In this document: one piece after another, positions 1 through 7,764 of the stretch
How the letters are laid out: each line of letters opens with the position of its first letter
Numbering within the stretch: the stretch's first letter is position 1
NCBI GenBank assembly: GCA_002373755.1
Contig: DFJU01000027.1
Coordinates: 11,812 to 39,788 of the forward strand
Source of the DNA: Bacteroidales bacterium UBA3663
GTDB taxonomy: Bacteria; Bacteroidota; Bacteroidia; Bacteroidales; UBA3663
DNA length: 27,977 nucleotides
Direction of reading: 5' to 3'
The notes under the pieces: model-generated
What the model saw: only the letters and a program-made list of their open reading frames with translations
Databases searched by the model: none
Told to the model about the DNA's origin: nothing
Program-made: the position numbers and the translations under genes

Positions 1-87
1 TTGTTAAGCGAAAGACGCAGCTGTGCAGAGCTGTCTGTCAATGGCAAATTTGAACATTACCAAAATGGCCAAAAACAAAAAAACGTT

Positions 88-816
88 ATGAACACAGCAA
101 CACTCAATCCGCAGAAAGATCCTATGGGGACTGCAATGTATGACTTTCTGCTGACTGGTAAGGCTGCCCGGTTAAGGGTGCTTTCGTCGATGTTCGACGA
201 AGACGAAATCGATGTCCGATACCTGTTCCGCACGGAGGAGCAGATGCCGAAGCTGGAGCGTAAAGCGCTCGAACTGGCACGCGGTCATGTGCTCGACGTC
301 GGTGCAGGAACTGGATGCCACGCGCTCGCCTTGCAGGACAGGATGCCGGTCACGGCAATCGACATCTCGCAGCTTAGCCAGCGGGTGATGCAAAAACGTG
401 GCGTGCTCGATGCGCGGTGCATCAACCTCTACGACTTCCGTCTGGAGGGTACATACGACACCATCCTGATGCTGATGAACGGCACCGGCATCATTGGCAC
501 GATGCAGAATATGTCGAGTTTCTTCGCCCGTATGCGGACTCTGTTGGCACACGACGGCCAGATTCTGATCGATTCGAGCGACTTGAAATATCTCTACGAA
601 GACGAGGACGGCTCGTGTGACATCGACATCTATGGCGACTATTACGGTGAAGTCGATTATTCGATGGTTTACCGCGACGTGAAGGGCGAACCGTTCGATT
701 GGCTCTACGTTGATTTCAACACGTTGCGCGCAGTGGCTATGGCCAATGGTTTCCGCTGCGAGCAGGTGATGGCCGGCGATCATTACGACTATTTGGCGCG
801 TCTCACCATCCGCTGA
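88..816 (+). CDS. Class I SAM-dependent methyltransferase
   Basis: A 242-residue protein with a Rossmann-type methyltransferase fold. The glycine-rich SAM-binding motif I (VLDVGAGTG) lies at residues 68-76, and an acidic strand-2 end (VTAID) follows near residue 94. The reading frame is open back to base 1, but the ATG at 88 is preferred: the earlier frame begins with TTG, and its first 29 codons are low-complexity and lysine/asparagine-rich, like a spacer. The substrate cannot be read from the sequence; an acidic stretch near residues 175-190 (DEDGSCDIDIYGDYYGEVD) may belong to substrate recognition. It converges on the minus-strand YciH-like gene, and a strong hairpin terminator follows its stop. 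The family assignment is solid, the specific role unknown. If the true start lies before base 1, the protein would be longer. Confidence 0.85.
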   Translation: MNTATLNPQKDPMGTAMYDFLLTGKAARLRVLSSMFDEDEIDVRYLFRTEEQMPKLERKALELARGHVLDVGAGTGCHALALQDRMPVTAIDISQLSQRVMQKRGVLDARCINLYDFRLEGTYDTILMLMNGTGIIGTMQNMSSFFARMRTLLAHDGQILIDSSDLKYLYEDEDGSCDIDIYGDYYGEVDYSMVYRDVKGEPFDWLYVDFNTLRAVAMANGFRCEQVMAGDHYDYLARLTIR

Positions 817-870
817 AATTCGCCACACATTCCGAAAACTGTTTTTTGTTTGTCCTTATACGGCTATACG

Positions 871-911
871 ACAATCCGCGATGCCCGGTCTGGGAATCGC
901 GGATTGTTTTT
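871..911 (+). terminator. Rho-independent terminator after the methyltransferase gene
   Basis: A perfect 12-bp stem (ACAATCCGCGAT at 871-882 pairing with ATCGCGGATTGT at 896-907) continues after one mismatch into CCC/GGG (884-886 with 892-894) around a 5-base loop. A run of five T residues ends at 911. It lies 54 bases after the methyltransferase stop and before the convergent YciH-like gene. The T-run is only on the plus-strand side, so it should mainly stop plus-strand transcription. Confidence 0.85.
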
Positions 912-933
912 CTCTCATTGTGTCGCTATGCGT

Positions 934-1299
934 TCACTTCGTTTTGTAGCCTTCGCCCCACAGGATTTCGGCCGCTTTCTGTCGGCAGTCGCCTTGCAGC
1001 AGGATTTGGCCGTCGTATGGCGGTTCGCTGTTGAAACAATGGCTGCCGCCTGTCGCCAACCGCGTCTGTAGCAGTTTTTTCAGTCGGACAAGTTCCTGCT
1101 CCGTGCCTTCAAATTCGCTGACAATTGTGCACGGCTTTCCTTTGCGTCCTTTTTTGTCGTATTCGATGCGCAGAGTGCCGAACCGTCCTTTTTCTTTGTC
1201 CAATTGGGCGTTGGCGGCGGCATCGGCCGCATTTTCGGCGGCTCCCTGTGCCAATTCGTCGGCCGAAACCGAAGAGGCGAGAATTTCTTTCCAATCCAT
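934..1299 (-). CDS. SUI1/YciH-family translation factor (eIF1-like)
   Basis: A 121-residue protein matching the bacterial YciH/SUI1 family, which is related to eukaryotic eIF1 and binds the small ribosomal subunit to influence start-site fidelity. The diagnostic part is the C-terminal half: a basic GRKGKPCTIVSEFEG segment, then KKLLQTRLATGGSHCF, then DGQILLQGDCRQKAAEIL, which form the alpha-beta SUI1 fold. The N-terminal 40 residues are alanine-rich and probably flexible. Length is normal for the family. The ATG at 1299-1297 (minus strand) is the natural start; no convincing promoter was seen upstream of it. The gene is monocistronic and convergent with the methyltransferase. Its cellular role in bacteria is poorly defined, so only the family is asserted. 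Confidence 0.88.
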   Translation of the reverse strand: MDWKEILASSVSADELAQGAAENAADAAANAQLDKEKGRFGTLRIEYDKKGRKGKPCTIVSEFEGTEQELVRLKKLLQTRLATGGSHCFNSEPPYDGQILLQGDCRQKAAEILWGEGYKTK

Positions 1300-1622
1300 G
1301 GTGATTTTTAGTTTTTCCTGTATAACGCGAATTGCGGTTTATTAGTGTGTCGTCCGACTGAAATTTGAACGATTTTTGAACGCTGATTTAAGCCCGCTGG
1401 ACGACCTTCGTAAGGCCGACGGAATACCGTCGTATGAAATTTGCCTTTAACTCTCTGTTTTTTAAATATGTCAAAATGTGAGCAAAAGGTTGGCAAAAGG
1501 GTAAAAATGTAGGCAGTTGTTTGGCCGATTGGTCGCAAATGTGTAATTTTGCGCGCAAATTTTTTGCGTGCGTTAAGGGATTCCGCATCGGAAAATGTAA
1601 AAACAAAATCATCAATAGGGAT
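1300..1622. other. 323-base divergent spacer between yciH-like gene and pheT
   Basis: AT-rich spacer serving two divergent genes. It holds two adjacent small hairpins: CCTT-cgt-AAGG at 1405-1415 and CGACGG-aata-CCGTCG at 1417-1432. The sequence TTTGAACG appears twice near 1363-1382. The pheT promoter is at 1520-1551. After the promoter, GCGCGCAA (1551-1558) can pair with TTGCGTGC (1565-1572), one G-T wobble included, so the transcript may begin near a small stem. No gene was seen. Confidence 0.6.
1520..1551 (+). promoter_or_regulatory. Bacteroidetes-type promoter for pheT
   Basis: TTTG at 1520-1523 and TAATTTTG at 1544-1551 match the known Bacteroidetes sigma-ABfr consensus TTTG / TAnnTTTG, with 20 bases between them (19-21 expected). 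The start codon at 1623 implies a leader of roughly 65 bases. Assigned from pattern only. Confidence 0.65.
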
Positions 1623-4214
1623 ATGAACATTTCTTACAAGTGGCTGAAAGATTACTTGAAGTTCGACCTCACCCCCGAGGAAACTTCCGCAGCCCTTACC
1701 TCCATTGGCCTCGAAACAGAAGGCGTCGAAGAAATTGAAACCATCAAGGGCGGTCTGAAAGGACTTGTAGTGGGTCACGTCTTGACTTGCGAGCCGCATC
1801 CGGACAGCGACCACATGCACGTCACGACTGTCGATTTGGGCGGTGCCCAATGGGTCAAGGACGCCTACGGCCAGAATTGTGAAATTACGGCCGATGGCCA
1901 TGTCGTGGCCCAGATCGTGTGCGGTGCGCCCAATGTCGCCGCCGGTCAGAAGGTCATCGTCGCCACTCTGGGCACTGTGCTCTACGACGGCGACCAGACA
2001 TTCACCATCAAGAAGGCGAAATTGCGCGGCGTGCCGTCGAACGGCATGATCTGCGCCGAGGACGAAATCGGCGTCGGAACCGACCACGCCGGCATCATCG
2101 AACTGCCTGCCGATGTCAAGGTCGGTACATTGGCCAGCGAATACTATCACGTCGAGAGCGACTACGTGATTGCTGTCGATATCACCCCGAACCGCATCGA
2201 TGCTGCCAGCCACTACGGCGTGGCGCGCGATCTGAACGCCTACCTCGGCGCACATGGCCTGAAGCACGAGCTGACCAAGCCGTCGGTGGCCGAGTTCGAC
2301 AAGGTTTTGGCCAATGATGCATCGGCCGCGAAGCATATCAAGCCCGTCGAAATCCGCGTAGAGAACAGCGAAGCCTGTCCGCGATATTCCGGCATCACCA
2401 TCGAGGGCGTCACCGTGAAGGAGAGCCCCGAATGGCTGAAGAGCCGTCTGCAAGCCATCGGCCTGCGTCCAATCAACAACATCGTCGATATCACCAACTT
2501 CATCCTGCATGAGACTGCCGTGCCGATGCACACCTTCGACTACGACAAGATCAAGGGCGGGCAGATTGTTGTGCGCACTTGCGCCGAGGGTACGAAGTTC
2601 GTCACATTGGACGGCAACGAGCACAAGCTCAGCGAGCGCGACCTGATGATCTGCAACAGCGAAGAGCCGATGTGCATCGCCGGCGTGTTCGGCGGATTGG
2701 AGAGCGGCACGACGACCGAGACGAAGAACGTCTTCCTCGAGTGCGCCTATTTCCACCCGACCTGGGTGCGTAAGACGGCCCGTCGTCACCAACTTTCGAC
2801 CGACGCCTCATTCCGCTACGAGCGTGGCATCGACATCAACAACGTGCCATATGCCCTGCGCCGTGCCGCATTGCTGGTCAAGGAACTGGCCGGCGGAACC
2901 ATCGTGGGCAACATCGTCGAGGAATATCCAGTCGAATTCAAGCCTTTCGATGTCGAATTGACCTACAAGCGCGTCAACACGCTGACCGGCATCGACATCC
3001 CGCAGGAGATGGTCAAGAAGATTTGCGGCCTGCTCGAGATGCAGATTGTCGAGGAGTCGGCCGATGGCTTGAAGCTGAAAGTCCCGAACTATCGCGTCGA
3101 TGTGACCCGCGACTGTGACGTCATCGAGGACATCCTGCGCATCTACGGCTACGACCGCGTGGAACTGCCGGGCAACGTCCGCATGTGCGCTGTGACCAAG
3201 ACGCAGACCGACATCAACAACCACATCCAGCAGATTATCAGCGAGCAGTTGACTGGCGCCGGCTACAGCGAAATCCTGTGCAACTCGCTCACCTCCGAGT
3301 CGTTCTACAAGAATCTGCAGACCTATCCGGCCGAAAAGCTGGTTCATGTGATGAATCCGTTGTCGGGCGACCTGAATGTAATGCGTCAGACGTTGCTCTT
3401 CGGCGGTCTGCAAAGCATCATCCGCAACATCAACTTCAAGAACGTCAACTGCCGCTTCTACGAGTTCGGCAATACGCAGTTCTACAATGCCGAGAAGCAG
3501 GAGGCTGTGAACCAGCAGGTTGCATCGGGCGAAAAGACTGCGCTTCAAGTGCAGCAGGAGGGGCATGGCATCGCCGGCTACAGCGAAGAGGCACACCTCG
3601 GCCTTTGGCTGACGGGCAACCGCGCTACAGGTTCGTGGGCACGTGCCGACCAGAAGAGTTCGGTGTTCGAGCTGAAGGCTGCCGTGTTGAACGTGCTGCG
3701 TCGCTTGGGCTTGGCCGACAATCTGCGCCAGCGTCAGTTCACGAGCGACATCTATTCGGCCGGATTGGAGCTGACCACGGCATCGGGCAAGGTGCTCGCC
3801 ACATTGGGCATCGTCACCAACAAGGTCTTGAAGATGTTCGACATCGAGCAGGAGGTTTACTACGCGGATATGAACTGGAACGTCCTGATGAAGGAGACCG
3901 CCAAGGTCAAGGTCGAGCAGGAGGAGATTTCGAAGTTCCCGCCTGTGAAGCGCGACCTCGCCCTGCTGGTTGACAAGAGCATCCACTTCGCCGACATTGA
4001 GCGTGTGGCCAATGAGACGGAGCGCAAACTGCTGAAGAGCGTCACTCTGTTCGACGTTTACGAGGGCAAGAACCTGCCTGATGGCAAGAAGTCGTATGCC
4101 ATCTCGCTGATTTTGCAGGATGTCGAAAAGACATTGGTTGACAAGCAGATCGATGCCATCATGCAGAAGTTCATCAAGGCATTTGAAAGCAAACTGGGGG
4201 CAAGCCTGCGTTGA
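1623..4214 (+). CDS. pheT: Phenylalanine-tRNA ligase beta subunit
   Basis: The beta subunit of the alpha2-beta2 phenylalanyl-tRNA synthetase, which charges tRNA-Phe in the cytoplasm; the beta chain holds the editing domain and tRNA-recognition modules. The 863-residue protein begins MNISYKWLKDYLKFDLTPEE and has, in order, the N-terminal B1 part, an EMAP/OB tRNA-binding domain (GHVLTCEPHPDSDHMHV), B3/B4 editing (RYSGITIEGV; IGLRPINNIVDITNFILHE), B5, a catalytic-like core (MNPLSGDLNVMRQTLLFGGL) and a C-terminal ferredoxin-like anticodon-binding domain (KFPPVKRDLALLVDKSIHFADIE). The ATG at 1623 is chosen over an upstream in-frame start at 1521, which overlaps the promoter and has no family similarity. 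At 863 residues it is somewhat longer than about 820, the length I recall for relatives; an extra stretch follows HVTTVDLGG in the EMAP domain. The alpha subunit is not in the window. Confidence 0.97.
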   Translation: MNISYKWLKDYLKFDLTPEETSAALTSIGLETEGVEEIETIKGGLKGLVVGHVLTCEPHPDSDHMHVTTVDLGGAQWVKDAYGQNCEITADGHVVAQIVCGAPNVAAGQKVIVATLGTVLYDGDQTFTIKKAKLRGVPSNGMICAEDEIGVGTDHAGIIELPADVKVGTLASEYYHVESDYVIAVDITPNRIDAASHYGVARDLNAYLGAHGLKHELTKPSVAEFDKVLANDASAAKHIKPVEIRVENSEACPRYSGITIEGVTVKESPEWLKSRLQAIGLRPINNIVDITNFILHETAVPMHTFDYDKIKGGQIVVRTCAEGTKFVTLDGNEHKLSERDLMICNSEEPMCIAGVFGGLESGTTTETKNVFLECAYFHPTWVRKTARRHQLSTDASFRYERGIDINNVPYALRRAALLVKELAGGTIVGNIVEEYPVEFKPFDVELTYKRVNTLTGIDIPQEMVKKICGLLEMQIVEESADGLKLKVPNYRVDVTRDCDVIEDILRIYGYDRVELPGNVRMCAVTKTQTDINNHIQQIISEQLTGAGYSEILCNSLTSESFYKNLQTYPAEKLVHVMNPLSGDLNVMRQTLLFGGLQSIIRNINFKNVNCRFYEFGNTQFYNAEKQEAVNQQVASGEKTALQVQQEGHGIAGYSEEAHLGLWLTGNRATGSWARADQKSSVFELKAAVLNVLRRLGLADNLRQRQFTSDIYSAGLELTTASGKVLATLGIVTNKVLKMFDIEQEVYYADMNWNVLMKETAKVKVEQEEISKFPPVKRDLALLVDKSIHFADIERVANETERKLLKSVTLFDVYEGKNLPDGKKSYAISLILQDVEKTLVDKQIDAIMQKFIKAFESKLGASLR

Positions 4215-4279
4215 TACTTCGTGTTGATATTCGCCGGCGCGAATGTTAATACGTCGTGTTAATGCTACGCGATAAAGGC

Positions 4280-4291
4280 ATCGGCCAAAAA
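4280..4291 (+). repeat. Intergenic 12-mer ATCGGCCAAAAA (copy 1)
   Basis: One of three exact copies of ATCGGCCAAAAA in this window, all intergenic (others at 15613 and 21729). This copy lies between pheT and the YebC-family gene, 41 bases before its start. A small palindrome, ATTCGC-cggc-GCGAAT, sits about 35 bases further upstream. Function unknown. Confidence 0.6.
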
Positions 4292-4331
4292 CAGAATTTA
4301 TAATTTAATATTTAATATTTTTTTCATAACA

Positions 4332-5060
4332 ATGGGAAGAGCATTCGAATATCGTAAAGCGCGTATCATGGCGCGTAACAGTAAGAACAGTAAGGCATTC
4401 TCCAAGTTCAGCAAGGAGATTACCATGTGTGCCAAGGCCAGCGGCGCAGATCCGGACAACAACAGCCGTCTCCGTGTGCTGATTGCATCGGCCAAGAGCG
4501 CAGGTATGCCAAAAGACACCATCGACCGTGCCATCAAGAAGGCTACCGACAAGGACACCAGCGACTACAAGGAGGTAACCTTCGAGGGCTATGGCCCATT
4601 CGGCATCGCCATCGTCGTCGAGACTGCTACGGACAACAATACGCGTACTGTGGCCAATGTCCGTTCCTATTTCACCAAGTTCGGCGGCAGCCTCGGCACA
4701 TCGGGCTGCTTGAGCTTCCTCTTCACCCGCAAGGCCGTCTTCACCGTCAAGGCCAAGGATGGTATCGACATGGAGGAACTCGAACTTGAACTCATCGATT
4801 TCGGCGTAGATGAACTCTACAAGGACGACGAGGATAACACCATCACCGCCTACGGCGAGCCAGACTGCTACGCCCAGATGCAGCAGTACTTCGAGGAGAA
4901 TGGTTTTGAAATCGTAAGTGCCGAGTTCACCCGCATCCCGAACGACACGAAGGAGGTTACCGCCGAGCAGCGCGAGACTCTCGACAAGTTGCTCGACAAG
5001 TTCGACGAGGACGACGACGTAACCAACGTATATCACAACATCAAGGAGGACGAGGAGTAA
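4332..5060 (+). CDS. YebC/PmpR/TACO1-family protein
   Basis: A 242-residue protein of the YebC family. Members act either as DNA-binding transcriptional regulators or, as shown for some relatives, as translation factors that ease ribosome stalling. The conserved N-terminus (MGRAFEYRKARIMARNSKNS, then FSKFSKEITMCAKASGADPDNN and RLRVLIASAKSAGMPKDTIDRAIKKA) forms the helical domain 1. YEGYGPFGIAIVVE-type sequence (here FEGYGPFGIAIVVETATDNN) and TKFGGSLGTSGCLSFLF mark domains 2 and 3. The C-terminus is very acidic (DKFDEDDDVTNVYHNIKEDEE). Length is normal. It starts at the ATG at 4332, 117 bases after pheT and in the same direction, so it may share transcription with pheT, although the gap is AT-rich enough to hold its own promoter. 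Which family role applies is not visible. Confidence 0.93.
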   Translation: MGRAFEYRKARIMARNSKNSKAFSKFSKEITMCAKASGADPDNNSRLRVLIASAKSAGMPKDTIDRAIKKATDKDTSDYKEVTFEGYGPFGIAIVVETATDNNTRTVANVRSYFTKFGGSLGTSGCLSFLFTRKAVFTVKAKDGIDMEELELELIDFGVDELYKDDEDNTITAYGEPDCYAQMQQYFEENGFEIVSAEFTRIPNDTKEVTAEQRETLDKLLDKFDEDDDVTNVYHNIKEDEE

Positions 5061-5073
5061 TTTTGAGAGAGTC

Positions 5074-5164
5074 GAGTGAAAAGGGTAAAGAGCAATGTTG
5101 TTTGTTTCGTCAACTAGTGGTATCGTCCCTTTCACTTCCCTTTCGCTCCCCTTTCACTCCCTTT
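5074..5164 (+). repeat. 11-bp tandem repeat with inverted partner, upstream of carboxyltransferase gene
   Basis: Three head-to-tail 11-base units, CCCTTTCACTT (5127-5137), CCCTTTCGCTC (5138-5148) and CCCTTTCACTC (5149-5159), are followed by a partial CCTTT. Upstream, GAGTGAAAAGGG (5074-5085) is the reverse complement of a unit apart from one extra A, so a leader RNA could fold any of several alternative stems. The array ends 18 bases before the carboxyltransferase start codon. Confidence 0.7.
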
Positions 5165-5181
5165 AAATACTTTTATTTATA

Positions 5182-6744
5182 ATGTCTATTCAGCTTCAAA
5201 AAATACAGGAACTCATCAAGAATCGCGAAACTGCCCGTTTGGGTGGTGGCCAAAAGCGCATCGACGCCCAGCACGAGAAGGGCAAGATGACTGCCCGCGA
5301 GCGTATCGAGATGCTGGTTGATCCAGGCTCGTTCGAGGAGTATGACATGTTCCTGATTCATCGTTGTACCAATTTCGGTACAGACAAGAGCCATCCGTTC
5401 GGCGATGGCGTAGTGACCGGTTCGGCTACCATCGGTGGTCGTCTGGTCTTCCTTTTTGCCCAGGATTTTACGGTGTCGGGCGGTTCGCTCAGCGTCACTA
5501 TGGCCGAGAAGATCTGCAAGATCATGGACATGGCGATGAAGGTCGGCGCACCGGTCATTGGCCTCAATGATTCAGGCGGCGCACGTATCCAGGAGGGTAT
5601 CGCCTCGATGGCCGGCTTTGGCGAGATTTTCGAGCGCAACATCCTGGCCAGTGGTGTCATTCCACAGATCAGCTGCATCATGGGCCCATGCGCCGGCGGT
5701 TCGGTCTATAGTCCTGCATTGACCGACTTCGTGATGATGGTCAAGAACACGTCGTACATGTTCCTCACCGGCCCGAAGGTCGTCAAGGAGGTGCTCGGCG
5801 AGGTCGTCGATCAGGAGTCGTTGGGCGGTGCGATGGTTCACAGCAGCAAGTCGGGCGTGGCTCACTTCGCTGCCGAGAACGAGGAGGAGGCCATCGCCAT
5901 GATCCGTCAGTTGCTCAGCTACCTGCCACAGAACAACATGGAGGAGGCACCTCGCGTAGAGTGCACCGATCCTATCGACCGCAAGGAGGACAGCTTGAAC
6001 GAGCTCATCCCAGAGAGCGCCAACCAGCCATACGACATGTACCAGGCCATTGCCGCCATCGTCGATAACGGCGAGCTCTTTGAGGTTCACGCCAACTGGG
6101 CCAAGAACATCATCGTCGGCTTTGCCCGCATGAACGGTCAGGCTGTCGGCGTTGTGGCCAACCAGCCAAAGGTCATGGCCGGATGTCTCGACAGCAATGC
6201 ATCGCGCAAGGCTGCCCGCTTCGTCCGTTTCTGCGACGCCTTCAACATTCCGTTGGTGACTTTGGTCGATGTGCCGGGCTTCCTGCCAGGTACAGGTCAG
6301 GAGTACAACGGCGTGATCGACCACGGCGCCAAGTTGCTCTATGCCTACGGCGAGAGTACCGTGCCGAAGGTTACTGTCACCCTGCGCAAGTCGTACGGCG
6401 GTAGCCACATCGTGATGAGCTGCAAGCAGTTGCGAGGCGATGTGAACTACGCTTGGCCATCGGCCGAAATCGCCGTGATGGGTTCAGGAGGTGCCGTCGA
6501 GGTGCTCTATGGCAAGGAACTGAAGGCCGCCGAGACTCCCGAAGCCAAGGCCGCAGTCGTTGCCGAAAAGAAGAAGGAGTACGAAGACCTCTTCTGCAAC
6601 CCGTACGATGCAGCTCACAAGGGCTATATCGACGACGTCATCGAGCCGCGCAACACCCGTTTCCGCGTGATCCGTGCCCTCGAAAAGTTGCGTAACAAGC
6701 GCGTAGAGAATCCTGCAAAGAAGCACGACAACCTGCCGCTGTAA
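5182..6744 (+). CDS. mmdA: Acyl-CoA carboxyltransferase alpha subunit (methylmalonyl-CoA decarboxylase / propionyl-CoA carboxylase type)
   Basis: A 520-residue carboxyltransferase that moves CO2 between an acyl-CoA such as methylmalonyl-CoA or propionyl-CoA and biotin on the carrier subunit. It has the duplicated crotonase-like fold: the N-half carries the [13 protein letters not shown] and [18 protein letters not shown] acyl-CoA and oxyanion-hole segments (about residues 128-185), and the C-half carries [19 protein letters not shown] and [16 protein letters not shown] (about residues 355-415). [20 protein letters not shown] is the typical end of the domain. Length is normal. It is followed at 12 bases by an OadG-like gene and then by a biotin carrier, the order of methylmalonyl-CoA decarboxylase clusters in propionate-forming Bacteroidales. 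The family is certain. The choice of mmdA over pccB rests on context, and the usual pump subunit is not found nearby. Confidence 0.85.
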   Translation: MSIQLQKIQELIKNRETARLGGGQKRIDAQHEKGKMTARERIEMLVDPGSFEEYDMFLIHRCTNFGTDKSHPFGDGVVTGSATIGGRLVFLFAQDFTVSGGSLSVTMAEKICKIMDMAMKVGAPVIGLNDSGGARIQEGIASMAGFGEIFERNILASGVIPQISCIMGPCAGGSVYSPALTDFVMMVKNTSYMFLTGPKVVKEVLGEVVDQESLGGAMVHSSKSGVAHFAAENEEEAIAMIRQLLSYLPQNNMEEAPRVECTDPIDRKEDSLNELIPESANQPYDMYQAIAAIVDNGELFEVHANWAKNIIVGFARMNGQAVGVVANQPKVMAGCLDSNASRKAARFVRFCDAFNIPLVTLVDVPGFLPGTGQEYNGVIDHGAKLLYAYGESTVPKVTVTLRKSYGGSHIVMSCKQLRGDVNYAWPSAEIAVMGSGGAVEVLYGKELKAAETPEAKAAVVAEKKKEYEDLFCNPYDAAHKGYIDDVIEPRNTRFRVIRALEKLRNKRVENPAKKHDNLPL

Positions 6745-6756
6745 AACCGACTGTCA

Positions 6757-7221
6757 ATGAAGAAGATAACTCTATCCGCAATGTTGTTGGTCAGTGCCGT
6801 CACCCCGGCATTGGCCAGCAATGCCGATAATTTCAAGGCACACGATCCGTTTGGCTGGATGATGGCAGTCATCTCGATGGGTGTGGTCTTCGTAGCCCTG
6901 CTCATCCTGTTCCTCTGCTTCAAGTATGGATATACGGGCATCGCTGCCATTGCCTTGCGCATCAAGAAGTTGTTCCACCGCCAGCAGCAGTTGGAAATCA
7001 TCACCGAGAAGCGCAGCAAGCGCGTGGTGAAGGTGGCCGATGCAGCAAGTGGCGAGGTTGTGGCCGATGATGAGTTGGCCGCCGCCATCGGAGTGGCACT
7101 CTTCCTGCACGAAGACGGTATGCACGATGCCGAGAGCGATGTATTGACATTGGCCGACACCACATCAGCATGGCGTGGCGCAGGTCAGAATCAGAAACAT
7201 TCCCCCGTGCGACGTTTCTAA
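6757..7221 (+). CDS. OadG-family small membrane subunit of a sodium-pump decarboxylase
   Basis: A 154-residue protein with a hydrophobic, signal-like N-terminus (MKKITLSAMLLVSAVTPALA) and a single strong membrane segment at about residues 35-57 (MMAVISMGVVFVALLILFLCF), then a basic cytoplasmic tail and a variable C-terminus. This matches the gamma/delta-type subunit (OadG) that tethers the carboxyltransferase to the membrane in sodium-pumping decarboxylases. It lies 12 bases after the carboxyltransferase gene and 30 before the biotin carrier, clearly one operon. Small size and weak sequence conservation make the call depend on topology and position. The end of the protein (SAWRGAGQNQKHSPVRRF) contains a tryptophan-plus-basic tail typical of such subunits in my recollection of Bacteroidales versions. 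Confidence 0.75.
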   Translation: MKKITLSAMLLVSAVTPALASNADNFKAHDPFGWMMAVISMGVVFVALLILFLCFKYGYTGIAAIALRIKKLFHRQQQLEIITEKRSKRVVKVADAASGEVVADDELAAAIGVALFLHEDGMHDAESDVLTLADTTSAWRGAGQNQKHSPVRRF

Positions 7222-7251
7222 ACGCGGCGTTGCACCAACAAATGCAAGATA

Positions 7252-7689
7252 ATGAAAACATATAAGATGAAGATCAACGGCAACGCCTACGAGGTTGCCG
7301 TCAAGGATGTGAATGGACAGAATGTCGAGGTTGATGTGAACGGCAAGGCATATACCGTCGAGCTGGAAGAGGCTCCGAAGGCCGAGAAGCCGAAGCCTGT
7401 CATCGCCCGTCCAGCTGCTGCAGCTACATCGGCTGCGCCTGCTGCACGCCCGTCGGCCGCTCCCGCTGCCGGAGCCGCAGGCTCGACCAAGTCGCCGCTG
7501 CCTGGCACTGTGTTGGCCGTCAACGTCACGGTGGGCCAGAGTGTGAAGGCGGCCGATGTCGCCATCGTGCTCGAAGCCATGAAGATGGAGAACAACATCA
7601 ACTGCGGCAAGGATGGCGTCGTCAAGGCCGTCTATGTGCAGAAGGGCGACAACGTGCTCGAAGGTGCCGACCTGCTGTTGGTCGAATAA
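7252..7689 (+). CDS. mmdC: Biotin carboxyl carrier subunit
   Basis: A 145-residue biotin carrier. The C-terminal biotinyl domain (about residues 77-145) carries the canonical EAMKMEN motif with the biotinylated lysine at K111, flanked by SPLPGTVLAVNVTVGQSVKAAD and GVVKAVYVQKGDNVLEGADLLLV. Residues 43-78 form an alanine/proline-rich swinging linker (APKAEKPKPVIARPAAAATS onward). The N-terminal about 40 residues are a short beta-rich segment (YKMKINGNAYEVAVKD) seen in Bacteroidales decarboxylase carriers. Start at the ATG at 7252; a second in-frame ATG at 7267 would remove five residues, but relatives usually start with the longer form. It should shuttle carboxybiotin from the mmdA-type subunit to a membrane beta subunit, which is not encoded next to it here. 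Confidence 0.92.
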   Translation: MKTYKMKINGNAYEVAVKDVNGQNVEVDVNGKAYTVELEEAPKAEKPKPVIARPAAAATSAAPAARPSAAPAAGAAGSTKSPLPGTVLAVNVTVGQSVKAADVAIVLEAMKMENNINCGKDGVVKAVYVQKGDNVLEGADLLLVE

Positions 7690-7764
7690 GGGAAACTGCT
7701 ACGCGGTTTTCTGAACCCGAAAGTCTGACAATTCCGTACTTTAAATAATTTACGTCGTCGAAAA

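Noticed and set aside
1308..2792. A 494-codon minus-strand open frame opposite pheT
   Set aside because: No recognisable motifs, and it lies wholly within or upstream of the well-supported pheT frame. Long antisense frames arise from the GC-rich codon bias here; similar ones oppose prfC (16639-18150) and priA (19552-21207).
5127..5164. Possible CRISPR array
   Set aside because: The units are 11 bases, directly contiguous and lack spacers, so this is a simple tandem repeat.
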